In this document: positions 34,877 to 43,259 of the stretch, one piece after another
How the letters are laid out: every line of letters starts with the position of its first letter
How positions within the stretch are numbered: the first letter of the stretch is position 1
Source of the DNA: Yinghuangia soli
GTDB taxonomy: Bacteria > Actinomycetota > Actinomycetes > Streptomycetales > Streptomycetaceae
Direction of reading: 5' to 3'
Length of the DNA: 64,000 bases
NCBI RefSeq assembly: GCF_021502675.1
Contig: NZ_JAKFHA010000011.1
Coordinates: 81,002 to 145,001 of the forward strand
Notes under the pieces: generated by a model
Told to the model about the DNA's origin: nothing
Seen by the model: the letters and a program-made list of their open reading frames with translations, nothing else
Database searches by the model: none
Translations under genes and position numbers: made by a program

Positions 34877-36078
34877 CGCGTCTTCTCCAAGAACCGGCGG
34901 TAGATGACGCCTTCCTCCATGTCGTCCCAGACGCCGTCACGCAACTGCGGTGCGCCCGGGGCGCCGAACGAGTGCAGCATTTCTCGGCATGTCCATCGGG
35001 CAGAGGCATTGGGCTCGGGGATGTCGTACACGAGTCCCACGCCGGGCGAGTGGTCCGAGGTGCCTCGCGGGCCGCCGCAGATCGTCCAGCGGCCGGAGGC
35101 CGACCAGCGGTCGCGGCCCAAGCCCTCGGGATCGGGCAGCCGGTCCTTCGGCATTCCGGTGATGCGGAAGCGGCCGTCGGCGGAGAACTCGACCACGGCA
35201 CCGTCGCCGCGCCAGGTTCCGACGACGTCCTCGGCGTCGAGCATCAGCGCGGGAGGGTCGAAGCGCGGCGGGCTCACCATGACGACCGCGAACAGGACGA
35301 CAAGGCTGAGTGGCGCCAGCGTCCCGGCGATCAGGCAGCCCCACGGGCCGGCGGCATCGGCGTCGGCGGGCACCGGCTGCAGCGGTGTGTCCCGGCGGCG
35401 CAGCTGCTCGCGGGTGACCGCGACGACGAGCCACACCGCGGCGGCAGCCGCTGCGGCGCCCGCGAGGTGGAAAGCGGTGTCGGCGAGCCGGACGCTCCCA
35501 TCGATGCCCCGGGCCTCGGCGTCCGCCTTGTCGATGACCCATAGGGAGGCCCAGAACAGCGCCCACATCGCCAACCATGCGGTCCACCAAGAGCGCAGCA
35601 GCACCACCATGCGCCGCGGCAGCGTCCCGAAGGTCAGCCGCACAACCTCGTGGGTGGCCCGGTACGGCATGACCATCTGCCCGAGCGGCACCAGCCAGCA
35701 CAGGATCGCGCCCGGCCGGGAGTACCGCGGCTGTCCGACGCCGTAGGTACGGGAGTTGCTGTGCGCGCTGCCGAACCAGGCCGCGAACACCGGGCCGATC
35801 AGGACCAGCAACAGCACCCAGACCGCCGGCCGGTCGAACTGCTCGGCCCGTGCGCTCGCGACGACCCCGTAAAGGTGGTTCAGGGCCGCGGTGGACAGCA
35901 GGACGACCAGCACCGCGGTGAGCACCGGTCGCGAGCGCCGCGCCCACACGACTTCGGCTCCGGCCTCGGCCGCGACTTCGGCCACGGCCTCGGTCATGAC
36001 GTCGGCCGGCACGTCGGCCGCAACGTCCGTCGCGGCGCCCCTGTCGGCGGGGCCCTCCGCCGCGGTGCGTATCGCCAT
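34873..36078 (-). CDS. DUF4328-like membrane protein with C-terminal GTW beta domain, copy 1 of 3
   Basis: The first gene of the operon codes for 401 aa. An acidic, Ala/Val-rich N-terminus (1-45) precedes the helices. The landmark AAWFGSAHSNSRTYGVGQPRYSRPGAILCWLVPLGQMVMPYRATHEV is the clearest DUF4328-like stretch, and VVAVTREQLRRRD is equivalent to TRTQ in the paralogues. The C-terminal beta domain has VVGTWRGDGAVVEFSADGRF and ASGRWTICGG. The last residues (FLEKTR) overlap copy 2. No regulator is adjacent. The promoter must lie in 36079-36255, where I see no clear motif. Confidence 0.75.
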   Translation of the reverse strand: MAIRTAAEGPADRGAATDVAADVPADVMTEAVAEVAAEAGAEVVWARRSRPVLTAVLVVLLSTAALNHLYGVVASARAEQFDRPAVWVLLLVLIGPVFAAWFGSAHSNSRTYGVGQPRYSRPGAILCWLVPLGQMVMPYRATHEVVRLTFGTLPRRMVVLLRSWWTAWLAMWALFWASLWVIDKADAEARGIDGSVRLADTAFHLAGAAAAAAAVWLVVAVTREQLRRRDTPLQPVPADADAAGPWGCLIAGTLAPLSLVVLFAVVMVSPPRFDPPALMLDAEDVVGTWRGDGAVVEFSADGRFRITGMPKDRLPDPEGLGRDRWSASGRWTICGGPRGTSDHSPGVGLVYDIPEPNASARWTCREMLHSFGAPGAPQLRDGVWDDMEEGVIYRRFLEKTR

Positions 36079-36255
36079 GCGTCCCCCTGATCGCGCGTAC
36101 CGGTGACCAGAAACTATCCAGGCCGGGTGCGGGGGCGGGGGTGGCCGCGTGGAGGTTTGGTGCAGGTCAGGAGCCCGTGCGCGGTGGTGCGCCGGTAGGA
36201 AACGCGGCGGGCTGATCCGGCGTCGGGCCGCGCGGGATCGGTGCGGCCCAGCCGG

Positions 36256-36329
36256 GCGCTTCCTGCTGCAGGTAGGACGAGCGCTTCCTACTGCAGGTAG
36301 GACGGGCGCTTCCTACTGCAGGTAGAAGA
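36256..36329. repeat. 25-bp tandem repeat, three copies, including the end of the SIS gene
   Basis: Copies begin at 36256, 36281 and 36306 (the last is partial). Each contains GCGCTTCCT(A/G)CTGCAGGTAG. The third copy overlaps the final codons and stop of the SIS gene (…YLQ-stop), so the array looks like a local duplication of that gene's 3' end. The copies differ at one or two bases. Confidence 0.8.
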
Positions 36330-37059
36330 TGCGGTCGGCGTGCTCGGCGAGGAGGCGGGCGTTCCATTCCTCGCCGCCCTCGATGTTGGCGGACATGAAG
36401 ACGGGAGGCTCGATGCCGAGCTCGGCCATGCGGCCGATGACCGTCGCCATCAGCGCCTGCATCACCGCCGAGACGACGACGCCCGAGGTGGGGCCGATGC
36501 GCTGCGGGACGCCGTCGACGTCGAGGGCGGCGTCGCCGATCGGGATGCCGGTGTCGAGGACCACGTCGCAGTTGTCGAGGAGCCGGGTGCCCGAGGGGTG
36601 CCGCGGGGACTCGGCCAAGCTGGCCGTGACCGCGGTCACGCCGATCACCAGCGCGCCGCGTTCGCGCGCCGCGCGGGCCATCTCGACCGGGAGGCCGTTG
36701 CGGCCGGACAGGGAGATGGCGATCAGGACGTCGCCGGCCCGCAGCCCGGCGCCGTCGAGGACCGGGGCGGCCAGTTCCGGGAGCTTTTCCACCGCGCTGC
36801 TGGTGGTGATCGGACGGACCGACAATTGATTGCCGGGCGCGATGAGGGGATTGGCCAGCATGAGCCCGCCGGCGCGGTAGACGACGTCCTGGGCGTTGAG
36901 GGCGGAGTGGCCGCCGCCGAAGACGAACAGGCGGCCGCCGTCGGCCAGCGCGCGGGCGATGCGGTCCGCGGCATCGTCGACCGCGGGCAGTTCCTTGTCC
37001 CGCAGGCGCTCCAGGAGTGCGATCGCCGCGTCCAGGTAGCGCGCGCCCAGCTCGCCCAT
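36313..37059 (-). CDS. SIS-domain sugar isomerase-like protein (UPF0309-type)
   Basis: The 248-aa protein has one SIS (sugar isomerase) domain. It contains LFVFGGGHSALNAQDVVYRAGGL, the Ser-rich phosphosugar loop TTSSAVEKL, and DVLIAISLSGRNGLPVEMARAARERGALVIGVTA with the SIS signature SLSG. It ends RIFYLQ. SIS proteins bind or isomerise phosphosugars such as N-acetylmuramic or N-acetylglucosamine phosphates. In Streptomyces a protein of this type neighbours the DtxR-type iron regulator, as here. The ATG at 37059 has AAGGA upstream. Its 3' end is duplicated in a 25-bp tandem array. Confidence 0.85.
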   Translation of the reverse strand: MGELGARYLDAAIALLERLRDKELPAVDDAADRIARALADGGRLFVFGGGHSALNAQDVVYRAGGLMLANPLIAPGNQLSVRPITTSSAVEKLPELAAPVLDGAGLRAGDVLIAISLSGRNGLPVEMARAARERGALVIGVTAVTASLAESPRHPSGTRLLDNCDVVLDTGIPIGDAALDVDGVPQRIGPTSGVVVSAVMQALMATVIGRMAELGIEPPVFMSANIEGGEEWNARLLAEHADRIFYLQ

Positions 37060-37412
37060 CTGCGCAGTCCTTGTCCCCGCGGGTGGCGGTGTCGTCGGTC
37101 CGGTGAGGCCCCGTGCCGTTCCGTGTGGTGCAGACCACGCACGGTGCGGCTTCCGGAGGCACCCTGTCAACCCGGTGGCTCGTAGATACATCCAACAGAC
37201 GCGGAGGCCGCTGCGCACATACGGTCGGGATGACGACACAATGTCGGGACGTTGTGTGTGTACGGCACGCCGGAGCGGGCGGCGTACGCGCCGGGCGCAA
37301 ATCCGGAACGGACAAGCCCGGCGCGTCGAACCTGTTGGCGTGGACGGTCCCGGCCGTCCCGCCGGTGGGACAGAATTGGGGGCAGGACCACGAAGAAACG
37401 GAGCTGGCGGTC
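37060..37412. promoter_or_regulatory. Divergent spacer SIS gene / iron regulator
   Basis: The 353-bp spacer holds promoters for both genes. I see no classical DtxR iron box (TTAGGTTAGGCTAACCTAA-like). The strongest signal is a dyad at 37236-37257. Confidence 0.5.
37236..37257. promoter_or_regulatory. Dyad ACACAATGTC-GG-GACGTTGTGT
   Basis: Ten-base arms pair at nine positions around a GG centre, 156 bp upstream of the iron regulator and 177 bp upstream of the SIS gene. It looks like an operator for a dimeric protein. The sequence is not that of a known iron box. Confidence 0.5.
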
Positions 37413-38099
37413 GTGAGTGCACTCATCGACACCACGGAGATGTACCTCCGGACCATTTTCGAGCTGGAAGAGGAGGGCGTGGTCCCGCTGCGCGCCCGCA
37501 TCGCCGAACGGCTCGGGCAGAGCGGACCGACCGTCAGCCAGACCGTCGCGCGCATGGAGCGCGACGGCCTGCTCACGGTCGAAGGCGACCGCCATCTGGA
37601 GCTGACCGACGAGGGCCGTGCCCTCGCCACCCGCGTCATGCGCAAGCACCGGCTCGCCGAGTGCCTGCTCGTCGACGTGATCGGGCTGCCCTGGGAGCAG
37701 GTCCACGCGGAGGCGTGCCGCTGGGAGCATGTGATGAGCGAACAGGTCGAGCGCCGTCTGCTCGAACTGCTTCGCCACCCGAAGGAATCGCCGTACGGCA
37801 ACCCCATCCCCGGCCTCGAGGAGCTGGACCGCGACCTGCACGCGGACGACTTCATGGAGGGCCTGGGCACCCTGCTCGACGCGGCGGGGCCGGAGGGCAA
37901 GAACGTGGTGGTGCGCCGGATCGGCGAACCGCTGCAGACCGACGCCCAGCTCATGTACACGCTGCGGCGCGCGGGGGTACGTCCCGGCGCGGTGGTCAGC
38001 GTGCACGAGTCGGCCGGCGGGGTCATGGCGGGCAGCGGCGGCGAGGCGGCGGAGCTTTCGCCGGAGATCGCCGCGCACGTGTTCGTCGCCGTGCGGTGA
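37413..38099 (+). CDS. DtxR/IdeR-family iron-dependent transcriptional regulator
   Basis: The 228-aa protein matches the DtxR fold in order. The winged helix spans 1-70 (TTEMYLRTIFELEEEGVVPLRARIAERLGQSGPTVSQTVARMERDGL). The dimerisation and metal-binding domain spans about 74-140 and includes HRLAECLLVDVIGLPWEQVHAEACRWEHVMSEQVERRL, with the His, Glu and Cys ligands of the primary site. A C-terminal SH3-like domain follows. Such proteins with Fe(II) repress siderophore and iron-uptake genes. By context with the SIS gene it is probably the orthologue of the Streptomyces desferrioxamine regulator. GTG 37413 has GGAG upstream. Two hairpins follow the stop. Confidence 0.93.
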   Translation: MSALIDTTEMYLRTIFELEEEGVVPLRARIAERLGQSGPTVSQTVARMERDGLLTVEGDRHLELTDEGRALATRVMRKHRLAECLLVDVIGLPWEQVHAEACRWEHVMSEQVERRLLELLRHPKESPYGNPIPGLEELDRDLHADDFMEGLGTLLDAAGPEGKNVVVRRIGEPLQTDAQLMYTLRRAGVRPGAVVSVHESAGGVMAGSGGEAAELSPEIAAHVFVAVR

Positions 38100-38150
38100 C
38101 CGAGCAGAACGCAATGCGGCGGCAACAGGAGCAGCCGAAGTAGCGGAAGG

Positions 38151-38168
38151 GCCGGGGAAAACCCCGGC
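38151..38168 (+). terminator. Tetraloop hairpin after the iron regulator
   Basis: GCCGGGG-AAAA-CCCCGGC forms a perfect 7-bp stem 52 bp after the stop. Confidence 0.6.
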
Positions 38169-38180
38169 AGGCAAGGCACA

Positions 38181-38224
38181 GGCGGGCGGTCGCGCGGCAG
38201 CGCGGCCGCCCGCCGCGCGTTTTC
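38181..38224 (+). terminator. Intrinsic terminator with T-run
   Basis: A 15-bp stem (38181-38195 with 38200-38214, one wobble pair) is followed by GCGCGTTTTC. It is the main plus-strand stop signal between the iron regulator and narK. Confidence 0.75.
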
Positions 38225-38368
38225 TCACGCCGCGGGCCGCCCGGCATGAACGGAATGTTTCCTTGTGCGCAACATGGTGACCTTCCGGGGAAACACGAGC
38301 TTGGCACCGTCGCCCATGTCCGGAGAGATGCCGACCGCTCCGCCAGGGGCAGCGACGGAGGACCCGCC

Positions 38369-39925
38369 ATGGCGACCACGACCACACCGGCCGACGCCGC
38401 CGACAACAAGCCCAGATTGCGCGCGCTGCTGTCCTTCCGGGGCCGCTACCGCATGCTGCACCTGGCGACCCTCGCCTTCCTGGCGAGCTTCGTGCTGTGG
38501 TTCGACATGGCCCCGTTCCTCGACGACATCGGCGAGGAGTTCGGGCTGACGGCGGGTCAGAAGGCCACGCTGGCACTGTGCAACATCGCCCTGACCATCC
38601 CGGCCCGCACCCTCATCGGGCTGCTCGTCGACCGGTACGGGCCGCGCCGCGTGTACGGTGCGCTGCTGATCTTCGCGGCGATACCCAACACCGTCTTCGC
38701 GTTCGCGCAGAGCTATTCGATGCTGGTGGTCAGCCGCCTGATGGTGAGCATCGTCGGAGCCGGCTTCGTGGTCGGCATCCGGCTGGTCGCCGAGTGGTTC
38801 CCCAAGCGCGAACTCGGCACCGCCGAGGGCTTCTACGGCGGCTGGGGCAACTTCGGCTCGGCGGCCGCGGCGCTGACCCTGCCGGTGTTCGTCGCGGCGG
38901 TCGCGGACGGCGAGGGCGCGTGGCGCTGGGGCGTCGGCGCGGCGGGTGTCCTGGCCGCCGGGTACGGCGTGTTCTTCCTGTTCATGGCCCGCGACGTCCC
39001 GGACGGCAAGACGTACCAGCGGCCCGCCCGCAAGCCCGGCCTGCAGGTCACCAGCCGCGGCGCGGTGTTCGGCCTGATCGGCCTGCAGGTCCCGCTCGCG
39101 GTCGCGCTCGGCTTCGTGGTCTACCGGCTCAACGCGGACGTCACCGTCACCACGCCGACCGGCAAGAAGGTCTTCCCCGGGGTCGTGAACGACGGTACGG
39201 CGGCGGTCCTGTACGTGCTGGTCGCGGCCTGGCTGGCGTACCAGGTCTACGCGGTGGTCAAGACGAACCGCGGCATCCTCAAGGGCGAGGCCCCCGAGGT
39301 CGAGCACTACCCGTTCGCCGCGGTCGGACTGCTGGCGATGGCGTACCTGGTCACCTTCGGCGCCGAACTGACCATGGCGGCCTGGCTGCCGAACTTCTTC
39401 AAGACGCTCTTCGACATGGACACCACCACCGCGGCCACCGCGGCGGCCTGCTTCGCGGGCACCAACCTGGTCACCCGGCCGTTCGGCGGATGGCTTTCGG
39501 ACCGCACCGGGCGCCGCAAGCTCACCCTCCTCGGGCTGCTCGCCGGCTCGTTCCTGTGCTACCTCGTGCTGTGGCGCATCGACTCGTCCTGGCCGATCTG
39601 GCAGAGCGTCGGACTCCTCGCCCTGGCCTCGGTGTTCATCCAGGGCGGCAACGGCGCGGTGTACGCGATCGTGCCGCAGATCCAGCACCGGCTGGCCGGT
39701 CAGATCTCCGGCCTGGTGGGCGCATTCGGCAACGTCGGCGGGGTGCTGTTCACCAGCCTGATCTTCCTCCAGGTGGTGCCGCAGACGGTGTTCCTGGTGA
39801 TCGGCATCGCCTCGCTCGCCGCCGGGCTGTGCTGCCTGCTGCTCCCCGGCGTCGGCGAGGTGCGGCGCGGGGATGCACCGCCCGCCGACCAGGCGGCCGC
39901 CCCCGTGCCGGTGGCCGCGGGCTGA
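38369..39925 (+). CDS. narK: NarK-type nitrate/nitrite transporter
   Basis: The 518-aa MFS protein has twelve helices and the two nitrate-signature regions of the NNP family: GFYGGWGNFGSAAA in TM5 and the related SGLVGAFGNVGGVLF in TM11. Basic residues typical of the nitrate path lie in TM2 and TM8. An extended loop after TM6 (about 235-275) is characteristic of long NarK forms. It imports nitrate and/or exports nitrite at the cytoplasmic membrane and would feed the nitrate reductase encoded 12-20 kb away. ATG 38369 with GGAG is preferred to the upstream ATG at 38246. GTTTC, GTGAC and GAAAC elements lie upstream, but not at GlnR spacing. Confidence 0.93.
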   Translation: MATTTTPADAADNKPRLRALLSFRGRYRMLHLATLAFLASFVLWFDMAPFLDDIGEEFGLTAGQKATLALCNIALTIPARTLIGLLVDRYGPRRVYGALLIFAAIPNTVFAFAQSYSMLVVSRLMVSIVGAGFVVGIRLVAEWFPKRELGTAEGFYGGWGNFGSAAAALTLPVFVAAVADGEGAWRWGVGAAGVLAAGYGVFFLFMARDVPDGKTYQRPARKPGLQVTSRGAVFGLIGLQVPLAVALGFVVYRLNADVTVTTPTGKKVFPGVVNDGTAAVLYVLVAAWLAYQVYAVVKTNRGILKGEAPEVEHYPFAAVGLLAMAYLVTFGAELTMAAWLPNFFKTLFDMDTTTAATAAACFAGTNLVTRPFGGWLSDRTGRRKLTLLGLLAGSFLCYLVLWRIDSSWPIWQSVGLLALASVFIQGGNGAVYAIVPQIQHRLAGQISGLVGAFGNVGGVLFTSLIFLQVVPQTVFLVIGIASLAAGLCCLLLPGVGEVRRGDAPPADQAAAPVPVAAG

Positions 39926-39956
39926 CGCGCCGCAGTCCGCAGCCGGAGACACCGCA

Positions 39957-39984
39957 GGCGGCCCTGGTGCGAACCAGGGCCGCC
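39957..39984. terminator. Bidirectional terminator between narK and the primase-like gene
   Basis: GGCGGCCCTGGT (39957-39968) pairs with ACCAGGGCCGCC (39973-39984) around a 4-base loop, 32 bp after narK and 71 bp after the converging gene. Confidence 0.8.
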
Positions 39985-40000
39985 CGCAGGTGTGTCGCGG

Positions 40001-40040
40001 TGCCGGAAGCTGCCGGAAGGTGCCAGAAGGTGCTGGGAAA
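40001..40040. repeat. 10-bp degenerate tandem repeat, four units
   Basis: TGCCGGAAGC, TGCCGGAAGG, TGCCAGAAGG and TGCTGGGAAA follow one another in the spacer beyond the primase-like gene's stop. Probably slippage-derived; no function visible. Confidence 0.6.
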
Positions 40041-40054
40041 GCCGGGGGAGCCGG

Positions 40055-40699
40055 TCAGGCCTCGGCCATCGCGCGGCCGCACGCGTAGGCGATCGGGCTG
40101 ATCAGCTCGCGCGCCTCGGGCAGCCAGCGGTTCGCCTCGGTGGGTTCCCGGGCCCAGGTCGCGGTGCCGCTCGCACCCATCCGGGACGGCGGGGCCACCA
40201 CGTAGTCGCCGTCGCCGCGGCAGACCAGGTCGATCGCGCTGGACCCCCAGCCGGCCCGGCGCAGCATGTCCGGCATCTTGTCGCGCGCCCCGGGCAGCAC
40301 GAAGAACTGCATGCGCCGGGTCGGGGTGGCGATCACCGGGCCCAGCGCGAGGCCCAGGCGCTCCAGCCGGGCCAACGCCAGGCAGCCGGCCTGCTCGGGC
40401 ACGTCGATCACCTCGAACACCCGGCCGGTGGGCAGCAGGATCGCGGCGTCCGGGTGCTCCGCCCACCACCGGCGGATCATCGCCGGACCGCTGGCGGCCT
40501 GCGCCGCCCAGTCGCGGTGCAGCGGGTGCGCGCCGGGGGCGCTGCAGGCAGGGTGCCCGCAACTGCACTGCCGGCCCAGGCCGGTGTCCTGCACCGAGGT
40601 ACCGGGGACGACCTCCCAGTGGCGGTCCTCCGCATACCGGACGGCCGTCTCTACAAGCGTGTCGCGGGCGAGCTGCCGGGTTCCGAGGATCTCTTCCAC
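40055..40699 (-). CDS. Bifunctional primase-polymerase (prim-pol)-like protein, single domain
   Basis: The 214-aa product resembles the N-terminal prim-pol domain found in actinomycete and phage/plasmid replication proteins. It opens with a helix (TRQLARDTLVETAVRYAEDRHWEVVPGT). A Cys-rich segment follows (CSCGHPACSAPGAHPLHRDW), then PAMIRRWWAEHPDAAILLPTG, FEVIDVP and a later PSRMGASGTATW stretch. The catalytic DxD of active enzymes is not obvious; VIDVP is the nearest. Many stand-alone copies on Streptomyces chromosomes may be inactive or regulatory. GTG at 40699 has a weak SD. The gene is not next to replication or mobile genes. Confidence 0.75.
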   Translation of the reverse strand: MEEILGTRQLARDTLVETAVRYAEDRHWEVVPGTSVQDTGLGRQCSCGHPACSAPGAHPLHRDWAAQAASGPAMIRRWWAEHPDAAILLPTGRVFEVIDVPEQAGCLALARLERLGLALGPVIATPTRRMQFFVLPGARDKMPDMLRRAGWGSSAIDLVCRGDGDYVVAPPSRMGASGTATWAREPTEANRWLPEARELISPIAYACGRAMAEA

Positions 40700-40865
40700 G
40701 CCTTCACAACTGCCGGGCGAAGGGTTGGTTACTGGGCATCCGGGCCTTATCCGGACGCTCACCCGAATCTCACCCGAACGGGAAAACCCGCCGATCGGCC
40801 GACGGAGATCCCCGGAGTCCCGCGCGGGTGCGAAGCCGTGCACTTCATGCGGGAAGGCCGCGCGG

Positions 40866-41573
40866 CTACCCCTGTGCCGGTGCTGCTTCCGCCGTCGACT
40901 TCTCCAGCATGGCGAGGGTGTTGGCGTGGGTGCCGACGACGTGCTGCCGGGCGAGTTCGGCGGCTTTCGCGGAGTCGCGGGCGGCGATGGCGGCGTAGAG
41001 CCGCTCGTGTTCGCCGCACATGGCGGCGCCGTCCTCCGGGGTGGAGGTGAGCCGGAAGAGCCGGCGGAGCCGGCCGTCGAGCGGCGTCATCAGGTCCTTG
41101 AGCAGCGGGTTGCCCGACATGTCCACGATTTGCTGGTGGAAGTCGGCGTTGAGGGCGACGGCCTCGCGCAGGCGGCCGTTCCCGGCGGCGCGGCGGGAGC
41201 GGTCGAGGATGCGTTCCAGGGACCGAAGTTCGGCGTCGGTGGCGTGTTCGGCGGCGAGCCCCGCGGCGAGGGCTTCGAGCGACTCGCGGACCGCGAAGAA
41301 GTGCCGGGCGTCCTCGGGGCCGAAGTCCGCGACGACCGCGCCCTTGCGCGGCTGGATGGCGATGAACCCCTCGGTCTCCAGGCGCTGCATGGCCTCGCGC
41401 ACGGGGATGCGCGAAACGCCCAGCTCCTCGGCGATCTCGCGCTCCACGAGCCGGCGGCCCGCCGCGTACTGGCCCTCGATGATGCGCTCGCGCAGTTCGA
41501 CGTACGCCTGGTCCCGCAGCGACCGGTGGGCGTCGCCCATGCTCGGGCCGTCGGCGGGGGTGCGGGGGCTCAT
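40866..41573 (-). CDS. GntR-family regulator (FadR/FCD subfamily)
   Basis: The 235-aa protein has an N-terminal winged helix (about 15-75: LRERIIEGQYAAGRRLVEREIAEELGVSRIPVREAMQRLETEGF) and an all-helical FCD ligand domain. The metal-type residues of FCD are seen in ALNADFHQQIVDMSGN and EHERLYAAIAARD. The ATG at 41573 has GGAGT upstream. It is divergent from an amidohydrolase gene, and the spacer holds TGGTAT/ATACCA. FadR-type factors typically bind TGGT-N-ACCA dyads, so it is the best candidate to control both hydrolase promoters. The inducer is probably the pathway substrate or product. Confidence 0.9.
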   Translation of the reverse strand: MSPRTPADGPSMGDAHRSLRDQAYVELRERIIEGQYAAGRRLVEREIAEELGVSRIPVREAMQRLETEGFIAIQPRKGAVVADFGPEDARHFFAVRESLEALAAGLAAEHATDAELRSLERILDRSRRAAGNGRLREAVALNADFHQQIVDMSGNPLLKDLMTPLDGRLRRLFRLTSTPEDGAAMCGEHERLYAAIAARDSAKAAELARQHVVGTHANTLAMLEKSTAEAAPAQG

Positions 41574-41673
41574 GAAGGGACTCCAGACCGTTCGGCGGGC
41601 ACCAGTGCGGGGTCAAGGTCCCCGATCATTCCAGATCACTTTCGGTCCGGAGATTTCCCCCGAGACCATTGCT

Positions 41674-41690
41674 TGGTATTCGGTATACCA
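41674..41690. promoter_or_regulatory. Candidate GntR operator TGGTAT-N5-ATACCA with GGTATACC
   Basis: TGGTAT (41674-41679) and ATACCA (41685-41690) form a dyad. The right half also contains the perfect 8-bp palindrome GGTATACC. The site lies 101 bp upstream of gntR and 93 bp upstream of the first amidohydrolase. A matching element occurs at 46068. Confidence 0.65.
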
Positions 41691-41782
41691 GTTACGGTGG
41701 CGGCCGCCCACCCCGACAGCGGGCTGCCGCACATGTCGGTCCGAGCCGCCAGGCCGGGCGCCGACCCAGCACCAGGAGTGCC

Positions 41783-43111
41783 ATGCCGACCACACCCGTG
41801 ACGCCGCCGACCGGCGGTGTTCCCGCGCCTGAGCTGCTGCACCGGGTGACGTCGCCGACCGGTGCCGCGCTCGTGCCGGAGGTGCTGCGCCGGGCGGCGC
41901 TGCCGGACGGCCGCCTCGCCGACGTGCACCTGCGGGACGGCCTGGTGGCCGAGATCCGGGCGTGCGCGGGGCCCGACGCTGCGGGCGTCGACCGGGCGGT
42001 CGGCGGGGGAGCGGCGGAGCGTGCCGTCGACCTCGGCGGTGCGCTGCTGCTGCCCGCGTTCGTGGACGGCCACGCGCACCTCGACAAGACGTTCCTCGGG
42101 TCCCCTTGGCAGCCCCACCTCCCGGCCGCCGACCTGCGTGCCCAGATAGCCGCCGAACGCGAGCTGCGCCGCCGGATCCCCGTGCCAGTCGAGGACCGGG
42201 CGACCGCGCTCGCGCGCCGCATGGCCGCGCTCGGCACCGGCTACGTCCGCTCGCACGTGGACATCGACCCCGACGCCGGCCTGGCCGGCCTGCACGCCCT
42301 GCTCGCGGTCCGCGAGGCCTGCCGGGACCTCATCGGCATCCAGCTCGTCGCGTTCCCGCAGAGCGGCGTCGTGACCGCGCCGGGCGTCGCGGACCTGCTC
42401 GACGCCGCGCTGCGCGAGGGCGCAGACCTGGTCGGCGGACTCGACCCGGTCGGCTTCGACGGCGACATGGCCGGGCAGCTCGACGTCGTGTTCGGTCTCG
42501 CCGAACGGCACGGCGCGGGGATCGACATCCACCTGCACGACGGCGGCGCCGACGGCATCGCGCAACTGCGCGAGATCGCCCGGCGGACCGCCGCGCTGGA
42601 TCTCGGCGGCCGCGTCGCGGTCAGCCACGCGTACGCCCTCGGCCAGGTCGGCGACGGTGAACTCGGCCGTACTGCAGAGGTGTTGGCCCAGGCCGGGGTC
42701 GCCATCATGACCAACGGCCCGGCCGGGACCACGCCGCCCGTACGGCGCCTGCGCGAACTGGGCGTACGAGTCTTCGCCGGTTCCGACAACATCCGCGACG
42801 CGTGGTGGCCGTACGGCACCGGCGACATGCTCGAACGCGCCACCATCATCGGCCTGCAATGCGACCTGATGACGGACACCGGACTGCACGACGCCGCCGA
42901 CCTCGCCACCGACGCAGCCGCGGCGGCTCTCGGCCTGTCCGGGTACGGCCTCGCCCCGGGCTGCCGCGCCGACCTGGTGGCCGTCGACGCCGCCTCCGTA
43001 CCCGAGGCGGTCGCCGCGCACCCCGCACGGCTGCTGGTCCTGCACGGCGGCCGCGTGACGGCCGACCACCGGGGCCTCGTGCACCTGTCCGACGGCGGCC
43101 GGGCGGACTGA
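41783..43111 (+). CDS. Cytosine-deaminase-like amidohydrolase, copy A
   Basis: The 442-aa metal-dependent hydrolase has the amidohydrolase barrel signature HxH in VDGHAHLDKTFLG. The further metal or catalytic His lie in IDIHLHDGG and VSHAYALG, and the catalytic Asp in FAGSDNIRDAWWPYG. These features fit the cytosine deaminase / N-isopropylammelide hydrolase group, which removes amino or alkylamino groups from N-heterocycles. ATG 41783 follows GGAG. The first 60 residues include a long Ala/Pro-rich lead before the beta-sandwich. It is followed at 148 bp by an APC permease. The true substrate is unknown and cytosine is not assured. Confidence 0.87.
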   Translation: MPTTPVTPPTGGVPAPELLHRVTSPTGAALVPEVLRRAALPDGRLADVHLRDGLVAEIRACAGPDAAGVDRAVGGGAAERAVDLGGALLLPAFVDGHAHLDKTFLGSPWQPHLPAADLRAQIAAERELRRRIPVPVEDRATALARRMAALGTGYVRSHVDIDPDAGLAGLHALLAVREACRDLIGIQLVAFPQSGVVTAPGVADLLDAALREGADLVGGLDPVGFDGDMAGQLDVVFGLAERHGAGIDIHLHDGGADGIAQLREIARRTAALDLGGRVAVSHAYALGQVGDGELGRTAEVLAQAGVAIMTNGPAGTTPPVRRLRELGVRVFAGSDNIRDAWWPYGTGDMLERATIIGLQCDLMTDTGLHDAADLATDAAAAALGLSGYGLAPGCRADLVAVDAASVPEAVAAHPARLLVLHGGRVTADHRGLVHLSDGGRAD

Positions 43112-43259
43112 ACTCCGTTCTCCCGGCGGCCGGTATGCCCCCGGGTCCCGAAGCCCCGAACTTCCGAAGTTGCGAAACCCCGGCCCTGCGGGCCCGCCGC
43201 TTCGCCGAACCCGCCCTACCCCGCGCCGCAGCGCGCCCTTGCCCCCGGAGGAACCCGCT

